DNA of 64,000 bases from Lojkania enalia. Lineage: Eukaryota; Ascomycota; Dothideomycetes; Pleosporales. This document shows, one piece after another, positions 48,800-60,532 of the stretch. Where the stretch lies: contig ML986609.1 of NCBI GenBank assembly GCA_010094045.1, forward strand, positions 34,349 through 98,348, given 5' to 3'. The translations under genes were made by a program, and so were the position numbers. Within the stretch, counting starts at the first letter, position 1, and each line of letters begins with the position of its first letter. Below the pieces are notes generated by a model. That model was not told where the DNA came from and did not search any database. It saw nothing but the letters and a program-made list of their open reading frames with translations.

Positions 48800-51700
48800 A
48801 GTCTTATTTATTTAGATTTCTAGTATAGTAATCTTCTACAGTAGTTATCTTAGTAAAGTTACTAGCCGGGTACTATTCTAGGTTATAATAGCTAGTCTAC
48901 TTAACTAGGTATTTATACCAGCGTCTCTATTAGTTGTAGTAGAGGTCTTCTATTCGCTTAATAAGGTATTCCAGTTTTCTATTAATTTTAATAGGTTTAG
49001 GGTTATATATTTATTAATTAGATAAGTAGTTAGACGATTTAGGTACTAGCTATAATAGTAATATATAGAATATAAGATATATTTTAGCCGATTTAGGTAG
49101 CTTTAGTTTATAAGCGTATAAGGACACCTTCGCGATAACCTTATAAGGGCCTATATTCTTCTAGTTAAGTTTTTTCAACGGTCTTTATATGCGTATATTT
49201 TTAGTATCTAACTAGACTAGATTACTAACCTAGTAGTTAAAAGCTAGTATACGCTTACGGTTAGCGTACTTTTATTAGAACGCTTATATCTAGATAAGTT
49301 CTTCTCTAATATACTCTATAATATCCTTTATCTTATTAACTAGTCTATTAGCTTTCTAGACTATTAGGGACTATTTTAATAGTTAATAGATTCCTATAAG
49401 CGGCTTAAAGCCTATTTAAGAGTACTAGCTAAAGTAGGTTAGAAATAGAAAGACTTTTATTAATTCAGATACTATATTATTTACTTTAAACTGCGCTGTT
49501 AGCAGCTATTTAATCTAGTTATCTTATTTATAGCTAGTATAAGCTTAGAGAACTTATTCTATTACTAGGTTAGCATTCTCTATCTAGCTATTAGTCTCTA
49601 GATAGAAGCTGGTTAATATATATATATTAATTTATAGCTGTCTATAGAGCTCTTAGTAGAAAGTAGAGATAAACTATATTCTATAGTCGAACGTAATAGT
49701 ACGTAGTAGTCTATAGTAAACCTATATATAGCAACGGAATAGTTAGATAATATTAGGAGCTTTAATTCTTACGTATAGTATTAGGTGTCTATTCTTACTA
49801 AGCCTATTAACTACTACTATAATATTCATACAACCTTCTAATTCTAGTAGATTAATTATAAAGTCTATAGAGATATCTTAAAACCTTTATTTAGGTATAG
49901 GCAACGGTTTTAATAATCTATAGTACTTCTCTCTAAAAGTCTTACTTCTTTAATATATATAATAATAGTCTATACATTATTATACTAAGTTAAATATCTT
50001 TAACTAATAGTACTCGCGCTAGAGTAGTTCTAAGGTCTTTTCTTAACTAAGGTATCTACTAGACGGCGAGTTATAGATAGCTTATAGCAGTTTAAGCTTT
50101 AACTTATTATAGTCTAGTACTATAAGTCGATCTTAGTAGTATAGTTAGTTATTATACTCTTTATAGTTAGCTAAAGTTAGAAGCTTAAATTAATAGGCTT
50201 CTTTTCTTAGTAGTTTTAGAATATCTTAGATTAGGTTATTATTTAGGTATTCTTCGTCGATAATCTCTATAATCGGTCGGCCTACTTCTATCTATTAGAA
50301 TAGTTTAGGACGAAGTAATATCTATTAATAACTTCTATAGGCCTCTTCTTATATAAACTTATCTTATAACCTTTAAGTTAAGGTATTAGGCTTCTTTCTA
50401 AGTTTTCCGGGTCGGTATATAATACTAAAGTTAAACTTTAACAGATATTCTAACTAATAAGCCTATTAGTAACTTAGCTACTTTATTATTATAAAGTACT
50501 ATAGGTTCTTATAATTATTTAGTACTTCTATAAGAAATACTACACCTTCTAATTCGGGTCTCTATTATTTAAAATATTAGATAATCGCGAGTAGTTTCTT
50601 ATTATATATCTTATAGTTGCCTTTAGTAGGGTTTATACGCTTAGAAAAGTAGGTAATAGATCTTAGTTTACTATCAGCACCTCTCTAGAATAGTATACTA
50701 GCTATTATAAAGTTAGATATATTAGCTTCTACTACTATTAGTAGTTTAGGGTTAAAGTATTAGAGAATTAATATAAAGATAAAAGTATCCTTTAGGTAGT
50801 CGAAGAAATATTAATAGCTATTATTCTAGTCAAATCGAGTATTCTTTTTAGTTAGGGCTATTAAGAGGGAGACTTTCTATAAGAAGTTGCTAATAAATTA
50901 TTAGTAGAAGTTTACGAAGCCTATAAAGGTTTAAATATCTTTTATATTTTTAAAGTATTTCTAATTAATAATTATCTCTACCTTCTTTAAATCTATATAA
51001 ATCCCTTTTATAGTAATTATATATCCTAAGTAGGTTACTTCTAACTAGTAGAACTTATACTTATCTATATTAAACTATAAACTATTTACTCTTAAGGCTT
51101 TAAAAACTAGCTAGATATACTATTTATAATCCTTTAGATTCTTACTAAATATTAGGATATTATTAATATAGGTAGTATAGAATATATTAAAGTATAGTCT
51201 TAATATATTATTTATAAAGTACTAGAACGTACTTAGAGTATTAACTAGGCTAAAGAGTATTACTAAGTATTTAAACAGCTTATAACGTATATAAAAGATA
51301 GTCTTCTATTTATCTCTCTTAATAATCTTTAACTTATTAAATACAGTAATAATATCGAGTTTTATATAGTACTTAGCCTTACTAAATTAGGTTAACGTTT
51401 CTTAAATTAGTAGAATTAGGTATTAGTTCTTAATAGTAATAGTATTTAGGGCTCTATAGTTTATATAGAATTAGAGGCTACCTCTAGATTTCTTTATTAA
51501 GATTATAGGTACAGCTACTAATAATAAACTTATTCTAATAAATCTTTTAGACAAGTTCTTATTAAGGTACTTTCTTAGTACCTTTAACTTATTCTAGAAT
51601 ATCCTGTAGAATAGACCGAAGCTAATTTATTTACTATTCTCTAGTTTAATCTTATAATTATATAGTTATTATTTAAACAGTTTATCCGCATCTTTATATA

Positions 51701-52500
51701 AGAAGATAGATAATAGGTTATAGTATTCTTTAGGTACTTTAGTAATAGAGTTAGTATATACCTTTAGGGCTAGAACCTTATTAATATTAACTATTAATAT
51801 AGCGAAGATTTTATAGTTAAATTACTAGAAGAGTTAGACTAGTAGTATAACGTCTATATAATATATATCTAACTATAGTATAGACTTTAGATATTTAGGC
51901 TTAAATAAATCTTTTTAGCTATAATCTTTATCTAAGGTTAGATTAGTTTTAGTTTTAAGTTCTTTTAACTAGTATAATATTTTAAGCTACTAGTAATTAT
52001 ATCGGGTATAGTTTAATAGGTAGAGTTTTAAGTAGTACTATCTAAACTTTAGGCTATATAGAGGTTATAAATTAGTTACTTTAGAATCTCCTTTTATATT
52101 AGGTTCGAGTAGTTTATAATCTTTAATAACTATTTAAGCAGTCTATTAGTAAATAGTAATACTAATAGATTATAAGTATTAAGTTAAGTATTAGTTAGTA
52201 GTAAAGACTAGCTATTTATTCTTATAGTCTAGGTTTATATAATACTTATATATCTATAACTATCCTAGAATTAACTAGTATTTTCCTAGTATAGTTATAT
52301 AGAAACGTACTATCTCTAAATAGTTTAAGTATCGGAGGGTTAGGGTAACTAAGTAGGAGATAGTCCCCTTATAAAGGACTTCTCTATTAAAACTAGTTAA
52401 ATATAGATTATATAGAAGTTATATCTTTTAGAGTTTTAGAGTATATATAAGGTCTCTATAAATATAGCTATAACTAGTAACTCTAGTATTAATAAGAATA
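48800..52500 (-). pseudogene. F3 pol remnant
   Basis: Colinear with F1 pol on the opposite strand: chromodomain-like module (about 48830-49000), integrase (about 49130-50130), RNase H (about 50400-50760) and RT (about 50900-51600, box near 51150-51173 reading YINNILIF). The damage is the same kind as in F1 but at partly different sites. Confidence 0.8.
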
Positions 52501-53800
52501 TTAATATTTTACTAGACTAGGTCTTAACAGATTAAAAAAGGAGCTAGAATCTAATAGTTCTATAACTATTTCTATAGAAGCTAGTTCTATAAATATATAG
52601 AGATTTAGTATAGGTATAGTCTTAAAAGATAACTTACTTCTAGGACGGACCTTTTAGCAATATTCTAGTTAGTAAGACTAGCTGTATTTAGGAGTAAGAG
52701 TAATAGCCTTATCTATAAGATAATAAGCGTATTAAGGATTAGTTAGAGGATTAGTCAGAGGATTAAGAGTAGGATCTACTAGGTATAGTAGAGCTCTAAA
52801 ACCTTTAACGGATTAATAGTAGAGGGGTGCTGTATTCTGGCAAAATATATCTCTTACTATTATACTTATAACAGCATCCTTTACAGCGGCGCCTTTCTTA
52901 TTTATTAGAGCCTATAGGCGTATAGCTAGAAGTATTAAGTTTTATAGCGTTCGGGTCCTTCTAATAAGTAGTATAATACTTCGGTTATTTACAGTAGTTG
53001 CTAGATAGGTAATATAAGTTAGTATTATATAGGGAAATTAGGTTAGTATAGTCGTTTAGGGTGCTAGATATTATAATACCTATTATAGCACGGTAGAGCT
53101 TATTAGAAAGAGAATATTAGAGATATATAATTTATCTAGTCTTATTTAGTTTAGTATCTATAATTAGGCGTCGGAATTTAGTAAAGTAAGTAGGGAACCT
53201 GCTTCGGCCTTATTTTAAAATCTCTAGCTTACTCTATACTATAGTCTCCTTATTCTAGTTACTATAGGTGGATTCTAAGAAGGCGACCAAGCTATCTATA
53301 GAGTTAATACCCTTATCTATTAATAGGTTAACTAATATTACTAGGTCTTATTCTAGATAGGAATAAGTATATAGAAGGCGGGTATATTTAGTTAAGTATT
53401 AGTTAGCGTTTTCTTCTAGTTTATAGTAGAGCTTTCTAACAAAGTATAAAAGCTCTAAGCATTTACTAGAGAATATTAGAGGGTTAGGTAAGTAGTTAGA
53501 ACGGAAATATAGGTTATATATAGTCTTAGGCGGATTAGAGGTTAATATAAGCATCTATTTAGAAGTTAGAGTTATAGGCTAAGTCGGGCTAAGGGCGGGT
53601 AATAGTTCTATTACTATTAATATACTAGTAGCTGGTAGAGGAGTAGCTGTTTAGTAGCTACTAAATTCCCTTTATATTACTTTAAGGTCTAACTTATAGC
53701 AGTTCTCTTAGGTTACTAAGACCTCTACTAGTATCTTATTCTTCTACTATAAAAAGTCTAGCTTACCCTAGATCTCTTTAAATATACTAATAAGCGTATT
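52500..53800 (-). pseudogene. F3 gag remnant with CCHC knuckle
   Basis: A zinc knuckle at 52832-52873 (minus strand) reads C-x2-Y-x4-Y-x4-Y, as in F1. A capsid-like region lies at about 52980-53600. Confidence 0.7.
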
Positions 53801-53838
53801 CTTATCTATAGCGTATAATAGTAGATAATATAATATAA

Positions 53839-54121
53839 TATTACGGACGCTTACGCGCAGTTAGTTAATTATACTTTAAATAGTTAACTCTATTACTATA
53901 TACTATATATAAATATTAAAATATTGCGTAAAAAATAGAAATATCTATATTATATAGGTTTTTATAGGGGCTAGGTTTATACTACTATACGGGCTAGCTG
54001 GGTTGGCGAAACCTTCCTCTATTATAGTTAAGATAAGTCGGTTATATTCTAGCTAGCAGCTGGTTTAGGTATTATAGTAAGAGTAGTATAAGTACAGAGG
54101 TGTCGCGGTATTACTATAATA
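53839..54121 (-). repeat. F3 5' LTR
   Basis: 283 bp; it has one copy of the ~20-bp unit that is doubled in the other F LTRs (near 54050-54060). The terminus at 54121 abuts the middle of the G3 5' LTR. Confidence 0.85.
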
Positions 54122-54122
54122 A

Positions 54123-54504
54123 GAAACTAGAGAGATAATTGGTTAGATAATAAGGTATAGCACAACCTATATATATAATAATAGTAGAAGTATTAGATAT
54201 AGCAGGTTGGACCTAATAAACCTAATAGATCTAATAAACTAGGCTTAACAGTCTTAGACCTAACTATATAAGGAAGAAGATTTCTTTAGTAGATTAAGTC
54301 CTATATAGTTATTCTCGTAGATTTATCTTATTATTCTATTAGACTTCTAAATATATTTATTATATTTAAAGAACTAGCGAACCTAATACTCTCTCTTTAC
54401 TAAAGTTACTACCTCTAACCAACCTAATATAAATAAGGCTCTAGTATACGTACAACTGCTACAGCGGTTATTATATATACTAGTAGTATATTAGGTTAGT
54501 AATA
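54123..54504 (+). repeat. G3 5' LTR, left part missing
   Basis: About 382 bp, colinear without net indels with 60691-61072 (constant offset 6568). It has more T and A than the 3' LTR at variable sites. The missing ~160 bp at its left end coincides with the F3 boundary. Confidence 0.85.
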
Positions 54505-54539
54505 TAATAACTACCTAATATTAAGAAAATAGAAACTAT

Positions 54540-55520
54540 TTAAAGATGTCTACTGCATTATAAAGTTAAGTTATAATAACCTAAAGGCTATAAACCCTAG
54601 AAAAAACTATAGTATAAAAAGTATAGGAATAGAAGATATATATTATATAGATGTAATATAAGCTAGCTATAACTAGAGCTAACCTAGCTAAAGCTAAATA
54701 ATAAGTATAAGCTAAGATAGCTTTACTAAAAAAGTTTAATAGTAAGAAAGAATATATTAACCTTTTTCTTACGTTAATAGAGCTATACTTTAAGTTTAAT
54801 AGTACAACCTTCTTCTTAGATAAGAATAAGATTTTAGCTGCAATAATAAATATAGAAGAGATACTACTAGTATAAACTAAACTATTTATAGCTAATTAGC
54901 TAGAGAATAGAGGTAATATAAAGAAGACTAGAGAATCTACAGACGAGCTCTTTAAGAGCTGGGAAGGATTTAAGAATAAGGTCTAAAACGTTTTTAGAGA
55001 AGTAGACACAGAATAGGAAGTATAAAGAAAACTACTAAAGCTAACCTAGATTAAGAGAGTAATAGATTATACTATAGAGTTCTAGAGACTTAATATTAGA
55101 CTAGAATAAGACGATAGCGTATTAGTAGAAATCTTCTATAAAGGGCTTAAGGATAAGGTTAAGAACGACCTAGCTAGAGAAGAAAGACTAATAGAGCTAT
55201 TAAAAATAATCGAATTAGCAGTTAGGATTAACAACCGTTAGTACGAGTAGGAGATAGAAAAACGATCTTAGCTATAAGTATTCGTGCTAACTAAGAAGGA
55301 AAGTAAGACGGCGCTATAGGATAGTAATCTAATAGTTCTAGGAAAAGTCGAAAAGGATAAGAGAAAGAACTACCAACGATTAAGGATAAGCAATCTTAAG
55401 AAAGAAAGGTTTAAAGAGGGAGCGTGTCTTCTATATAGATAGAAAGAGTACTATATAAAGGAATATTTAAATAAGAAGAAAGAAGCTAGAATAATAACTG
55501 TATAACCTACTAATAGATAC
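54540..55520 (+). pseudogene. G3 gag remnant
   Basis: Follows the LTR; an ATG at 54546 opens a short stretch. A gag-like capsid domain is readable at about 54740-55300 (TFFLDKN.., LENRGN, DELFKSWEGFKNKV, LEIFYKGLKDKVKNDLAREERL), broken by TAA/TAG. Around 55420-55460 lies a remnant of a zinc knuckle (C-L-L-Y form). Confidence 0.72.
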
Positions 55521-58500
55521 TAATAACTAACGCGGTACTAGATATATTATATAGACGATAGATGCGGAATATATTATTTAGTAAAAGAAGGGAGCAATTA
55601 TTAGCTATAGCTAAAAAGGGTAGCAGTAGTTATTAGATATATAGAATATCTACTAGATATACTAAAACTCGATAGTATAATAATCCTAGAGAGAATAAGT
55701 AAAAGAAGTACTAGATCTATAATAAAATATACTAGGTAAAACTATACCCCTAGAAATATTAGAATATACCGTTTAAAGAAGTAACGTTCTAAGATAGCTA
55801 GAGCGTATTAAAAACCGTAGTAAAATTAGTAGAAAAGGTTACGAATAAAGAAATATTCGAGTATATATAAGAAATATACTAGAGCTACTCTATAGAACTA
55901 GTAAAGAGTAAAAAAGGGAAATATATACTACCCTATAAGAACAGCTGCGAAAAAGATTGGGCCAGCTATTACTAGGACAATTATTAGATATATAAGAGTA
56001 TTAAGATAAAGCTAGAAGTATAGCTAAGAATAGATATATAATTATTACTAAGAATTTTACTATCTTAAGATAAAATAGAAGATTATATAGAAAACGGGTA
56101 TTATTAGATTTATAGAAGTCTAATTTACCTTAGAACTAAATATCTATACTAGCTTAGTAAAATTGTTATAGAAGCTAAAAAGCTGAGGAAGATAGTTTTA
56201 AAGGTAAGAGAGATATAAAGAGATATTAAAGAATAACTTAATATTACAGCTTATAAGATAATAAAAGTAAATATACCTAAGGAGGAAGAATACCCTAAAG
56301 ATAATATATATTTAGAAGAATATAAAGCTTTAAGCTAAAAATAATATATAGTTAGATACTAGTACTATTAAAATATATTTAAAGTACTTAGATAGTAAGA
56401 ATTAGATAAAGATTACTAACTAATTAAATAGTAATAGTATTTCTTAGGATAGAAGTATAAGATATATAGTAAATAGGTAAAGGCCGTTTATACCTAAGAA
56501 CTATAGATAAGATATAGTATAGATAGATGTCCGCTATATAGAGAAGAGAAAGAGAAGGTAGAGTTCTTCCCATCTTAGTTAAAAAACTAAGCAGCCTCTA
56601 AGATAATAGCTATATTAAAGAACCGGGCAGGAAAGCTGTTAGAAGGGTTACTAGTATAGTACCTTTATATATAGTACTCTAAATAGAGTTTAACAGAAGG
56701 AAGTTTAAAATACTACTTAATAGTAGAACTTTAGATACGTTTATATTAGTATAATAGGTTTACGAGAATAATATAGAGTAGAGGGAAAAAGTAGTACCTT
56801 ATATTATATACCTAGTAGACGATAAGCTAATAGACTATAGTAGAAGAGTTATATTAATAGAAACTAAAAAGCGAGCGCTTAATATTATAGGATATACTAA
56901 TATAAGGAGTATTAAGATTATAAACCTAGGAAAATTTAATATATTACTAGGTATAGACTAGCTAGTTAAATATAATTCTAAAGTAGATTAGTAGTAAAGG
57001 ATAGTTTATAGGCTATAAAGCTATACTAAGATAGAGCGGGTAGTAGAATAGTATAAGGTAAAGCGTCTTTCGGGTCTATAGTTAATATAGAAAGTATTAG
57101 CAGCTACGATAGTAAGATACCTTAAAAGAATAAAATAGATGCTAGGTATTATTATAGTTTAAAAAGTGTATAAAGAACTATAAGACGATAGTATACTTTA
57201 AGAAATTTAAGAGGATTACAGCGAATTTACAGGGCTATATAAAGAAGTAGAGAATAGAGGATTACTTAAATATAAGAAATACAACTATAAAATTATTATT
57301 AAGGATAAAAAGAAACTAAAACCTAGTCTAATATATAACTTAAACCAAGAATAGAGAGAAGAACTTAGGAAATATATCTAAAAGAATTTAGTAAGAGGGT
57401 ATATATGACTAAACTAAAGTAAAATAGCTTTACTAATACTATTTATACTAAAAAAGAACGGTAAACTAAAGTTATATGTAGACTATAGACAACTAAATAA
57501 TATAACCAAAAAAAATAGATACCTATTACTTAGGATAATAGAATTTATAAGTTAATTATAAGGAGCTAAGTAGTTTATAAAGTTTAATATAAGAGAAGAA
57601 TACTACTAAATTCGGATAAAAGAGGGCTATAAATAGAAAACGGTATTTAAGATAAGAGAAGGTCTTTTTAAATATCTAGTAATACTATTTAGACTTATAA
57701 ATATACTAGTAACATTCTAAGCGGTTATAAATAATATATTAAGGGAATACTTAGATATATTTATAATAGCGTATCTAGACGATATTCTAGTCTATATAGA
57801 TAGATTACTAAGAGAGTATAAGAAATATATTAGAAAAGTACTAGCGAAACTATAGAAGTATAAGTTACTTATAGTCCTAGAGAAATATAAGTTTTATAAG
57901 ATAGGAACAGGGTTTCTAGAATTCTAGATATCTAGAGACGGTATTAAGATAGAATAAGAAAAGGTTAAAGTAATACTAGAATAACTAGTATCTACCTTAG
58001 TTAAATAAGTTTAATCTTTCTTAGGCTTCGCAAACTTCTATAAGAAATTTATAAGTAGGTACTCTAGAGTAGTAATACCCTTAATAGAGATTATTAAGAA
58101 AGAAAAAGGGTTTAAGTAGTAGAAAGTATAGTAAAAAGCCTTCGAAGAACTAAAAGCCTGCTTTACCTTAGTATTAATGCTAAGAATGCTAGACCTAGAG
58201 AAGTAATTCCGACTGGAAACTAATACTTTAGATAAAGTAATAGGCGCTTGTTTAAGTTAGTAAGACGAAGATAGAAAGTAGAGGCTACGAGCCTACTTTT
58301 CTAGAAAAATGAAACTAGAAGAACTTAACTATAATATGTACGATAAGGAACTATTGGTAATAGTTGAAGTATTAAAGGAATGGCGAGTATACTTAGTAGG
58401 AACTAAATACCTATTTAAAGTCTAGATAGATTATAAAAACCTTATATACTTTATAACGATAAAAGAACTTATAGAAAGATAAATACGATGGGTAGAATGA

Positions 58501-59649
58501 CTAGTAGACTACAACTTTAAAATAACGCACTAGAAAGGGTTAGAAAATACAGCTACAGACGTACTAAGTCGTAAAGCTAACTATATAACTAAGGAAAAAT
58601 ATAAAAGAGATACGATCCTAAGAAAGAAATTAGATAGATCCCTTATATATAACTACCCACGAGTCGCCTAAATTATAAGACTAACTATACTAGAGCAAAC
58701 TTAGTAGTAGAAGCTAAGGGATATATAGATAGTAGAGCGATATCTAATAAGTAGTAAAGAAGTAATAGTAATTAAAAACGCAACTTAGAAACAACTATAT
58801 ATATACCCGTATATATAATAGTAGATAATAAAGAAATTATACGAATTGCTAGAATAGGGACACCTAGGAGTGGTAGAAATAGAGTAAAAGCTGAGGAAGA
58901 GTTTTACTCTTACTAACGCAAGAAGAGAAGTATAAAACGTACTTTATAAGTACTTAGAATGCGGGAAGAATAAGGCTATAAGATATAAGCCTTATAGATT
59001 CTTATAGCTATTAGAAGTACCTAAAGGACTATAGGAATAGATTATAATCGACTTTATAACTAAGCTACTAGAATCGATAGAACTAGGGTTAAGAAGAAGA
59101 TGCGATATAATTATAAACGTAGTAGATCGACTAATAAAATATGCGCACTTTAGACTAGTATTAGAAATAATAATAGCACTCGAACTAGTATACAAGTTAT
59201 TATATATAGTATTCGCGGAGTATAGGGTTCTAAAGTATATTACCTTAGATAGAGACAAGTTGTTCACATCCAAATACTAGTAAGGATAGATAGAGAAGAT
59301 AGGAATCCAACAGTAGATGTCCACTAGTTTTCACCTACAGACAGACGGCTAGATAGAACGAGTCAACCAGAACCTAGAAACGTATTTAAGGATGTACGTT
59401 AACGAATAATAAGATAATTGGGTCGAACTGTTGCCCACGGTATAGATAGCCTATAATAGAACAACCCAGAGTATTATAGGGACTACACCCTTTAAAGCTA
59501 ACTACAGACGGAAAGCTATCACGTATTGGGGACAGAACGAGAAGGGATCTCTAGTTCTACTAGCAGACCAGAAAGTAAAAGAAATAAAGGAAGTCCATGA
59601 TCAACTTAGGGAAAAGATTTAGTTAAGAAACCTTAAAATAGCAGAATAG
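55520..59649 (+). pseudogene. G3 pol remnant: protease, RT, RNase H, integrase core
   Basis: A protease tail is seen as NLGKFNILLGID-L (about 56926-56965). RT follows with an intact catalytic box YLDDILVY (57772-57795), the only RT box in the window with both Asp. RNase H has ELNYNMYDKELLVIVE (about 58321-58368) and IDYKNLIYF. Integrase shows HLGVVEIE (about 58860), ECGKNK (58956-58973), IIIDFITKL (about 59041-59067), LDRDKLFTSK (59245-59275) and LQTDG-IERVNQ (59335-59370), so D, D and E are all readable. In-frame TAG codons still break it. No chromodomain follows. Confidence 0.85.
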
Positions 59650-59910
59650 ACCAACAAGTTAAGGATTGAGGGACCAACCTTTAAAGAGGGGGGTAAAGTT
59701 TTCCTGTCAACAAAAAACTTGAAGACCAAGAGACCTACGAAAAAGTTGGATTACAAGAGAATAGGACCATTTCTGATTGAAGAACAGGTCGGACCTGTAA
59801 ATTTCAAACTAAGGCTACTAAGTAATATGAAAATACACCCGGTATTTCATAAGTCAAAACTAGAACCAGCGCCAGATGACGCACTACTACAAGAGACCAT
59901 ACTCCTCTAA
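59650..59910 (+). CDS. G3 integrase C-terminus, open end of the pol frame
   Basis: An 86-codon open segment after the last in-frame TAG (59647-59649) to the TAA at 59908-59910. It reads KVFLSTKNLKT, KKLDYKRIGPF and KIHPVFHKSKLEPAP, the conserved GPY/F-type C-terminal module of Gypsy integrases, which binds DNA and helps target integration. It has no start codon of its own; it is the distal part of pol that escaped RIP. Its last 24 bp overlap, tail to tail, the antisense gene at 59887-60213. Confidence 0.8.
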   Translation, partial: TNKLRIEGPTFKEGGKVFLSTKNLKTKRPTKKLDYKRIGPFLIEEQVGPVNFKLRLLSNMKIHPVFHKSKLEPAPDDALLQETILL

Positions 59911-60213
59911 AGAACGGACGCGCTTCTCAGCGCGCTCCAGGCGAGAAAGAGCCGCCCGACGGCGACGTGCAGATTCCTTGAGATGACGAATCTCCTCTTT
60001 CTCAGCAGCCACGAAATCTCGATAGGCAGAGGCAGACTCCTCACGGGCCTTCGACATGTTCGCCAGGAAACGGCGAAGGGCACCCTCGGTCAGAGAGAGA
60101 TCGCAGGACAGACCCTGAGAAAGGCATTCTCCACATGCAGAAGAAAGGGCAGTGTTACTGTGACAGTTGCGGTTCGCAGACTGACAGTTCGAACAACAGC
60201 GAGACGGATCCAT
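59887..60213 (-). CDS. G3 antisense accessory gene: Zn2Cys6-like motif plus coiled coil, 108 aa
   Basis: An intact ATG-to-TAG frame on the strand opposite pol, between integrase and the 3' LTR. Residues 7-37 have cysteines spaced C-x2-C-x6-C-x9-C-x2-C-x6-C, the spacing of fungal Zn2Cys6 binuclear clusters. Residues 45-105 are rich in Arg, Glu, Ala and Leu and look like a continuous coiled coil. The start context is favourable (purine at -3, G at +4). A TATA-like tatatattcc lies about 140 bp upstream on the minus strand (60354-60366). The cluster lacks the very basic linker usual in DNA-binding members, so it may be a regulator, a nucleic-acid chaperone or something else. Codons contain plentiful CA/TG, unlike the rest of the element. 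Function is not known to me; transcription would be antisense to pol. Confidence 0.65.
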   Translation of the reverse strand: MDPSRCCSNCQSANRNCHSNTALSSACGECLSQGLSCDLSLTEGALRRFLANMSKAREESASAYRDFVAAEKEEIRHLKESARRRRAALSRLERAEKRVRSLEEYGLL

Positions 60214-60349
60214 TACAACGCCTAGGGAAAGAATTAAGTAACCAGTACGATGGTTGCGGGTAGAAGTGTTTTCGCGTTAAACCTTTGGCATGGTAGAAAG
60301 GGAAAAGGAAGAAGAATAGGGCTATACTCGCGAGCCGAGTAGGACCCAC

Positions 60350-60370
60350 CGGAATATATAAAGCACCAAC
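60350..60370 (-). promoter_or_regulatory. Possible TATA element for the antisense gene
   Basis: The minus strand reads gctttatatattcc about 140 bp before the ATG at 60213, in a stretch that is otherwise not AT-rich. It could serve the antisense gene. There is no other support. Confidence 0.3.
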
Positions 60371-60517
60371 CCCGGAACGGAAAAACATAGATGTAGTACT
60401 ATAGTGTACCCACGCAGAATGCGTTAGAAGCTGGAATAAGCTGCTAAGGATAGTAGGATACTGTACCCAGACGGAATAGGTAAGGCAATAGATTAGAAAG
60501 CTTCGGGACGAACCTAT

Positions 60518-60532
60518 AGAAGGGGGAGCGGG
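60518..60532 (+). other. G3 polypurine tract
   Basis: A purine-rich run (agaagggggagcggg) ending next to the TG of the 3' LTR, as required for plus-strand priming. One C interrupts it. Confidence 0.75.

Larger units (their letters stand above)
48017..54121 (-). mobile_element. F3: Ty3/Gypsy chromovirus, minus strand
   Basis: 6105 bp, the same family as F1 and F2. LTRs are at 48017-48319 (3', 303 bp) and 53839-54121 (5', 283 bp; a 20-bp internal repeat unit is missing). The purine tract (minus-strand taaaagggaag) adjoins the 3' LTR at about 48323-48333. Gag, pol and the 3' repeat array are in the same order as in F1. Its 5' LTR adjoins a truncated 5' LTR of G3, which suggests F3, or an F copy it recombined with, had landed in that LTR. 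Confidence 0.88.

Noticed and set aside
58992..59273. 93-codon minus-strand frame
   Set aside because: It is antisense to the G3 integrase core, which has clear motifs on the plus strand. The Ser/Ile-rich translation looks like a shadow of a RIP-mutated gene.
59983..60225. 80-codon plus-strand frame
   Set aside because: It overlaps the antisense Zn2Cys6-like gene in another frame. The translation is Arg/Thr-rich without any motif, as expected for the complement of an Arg/Glu-rich coiled coil.
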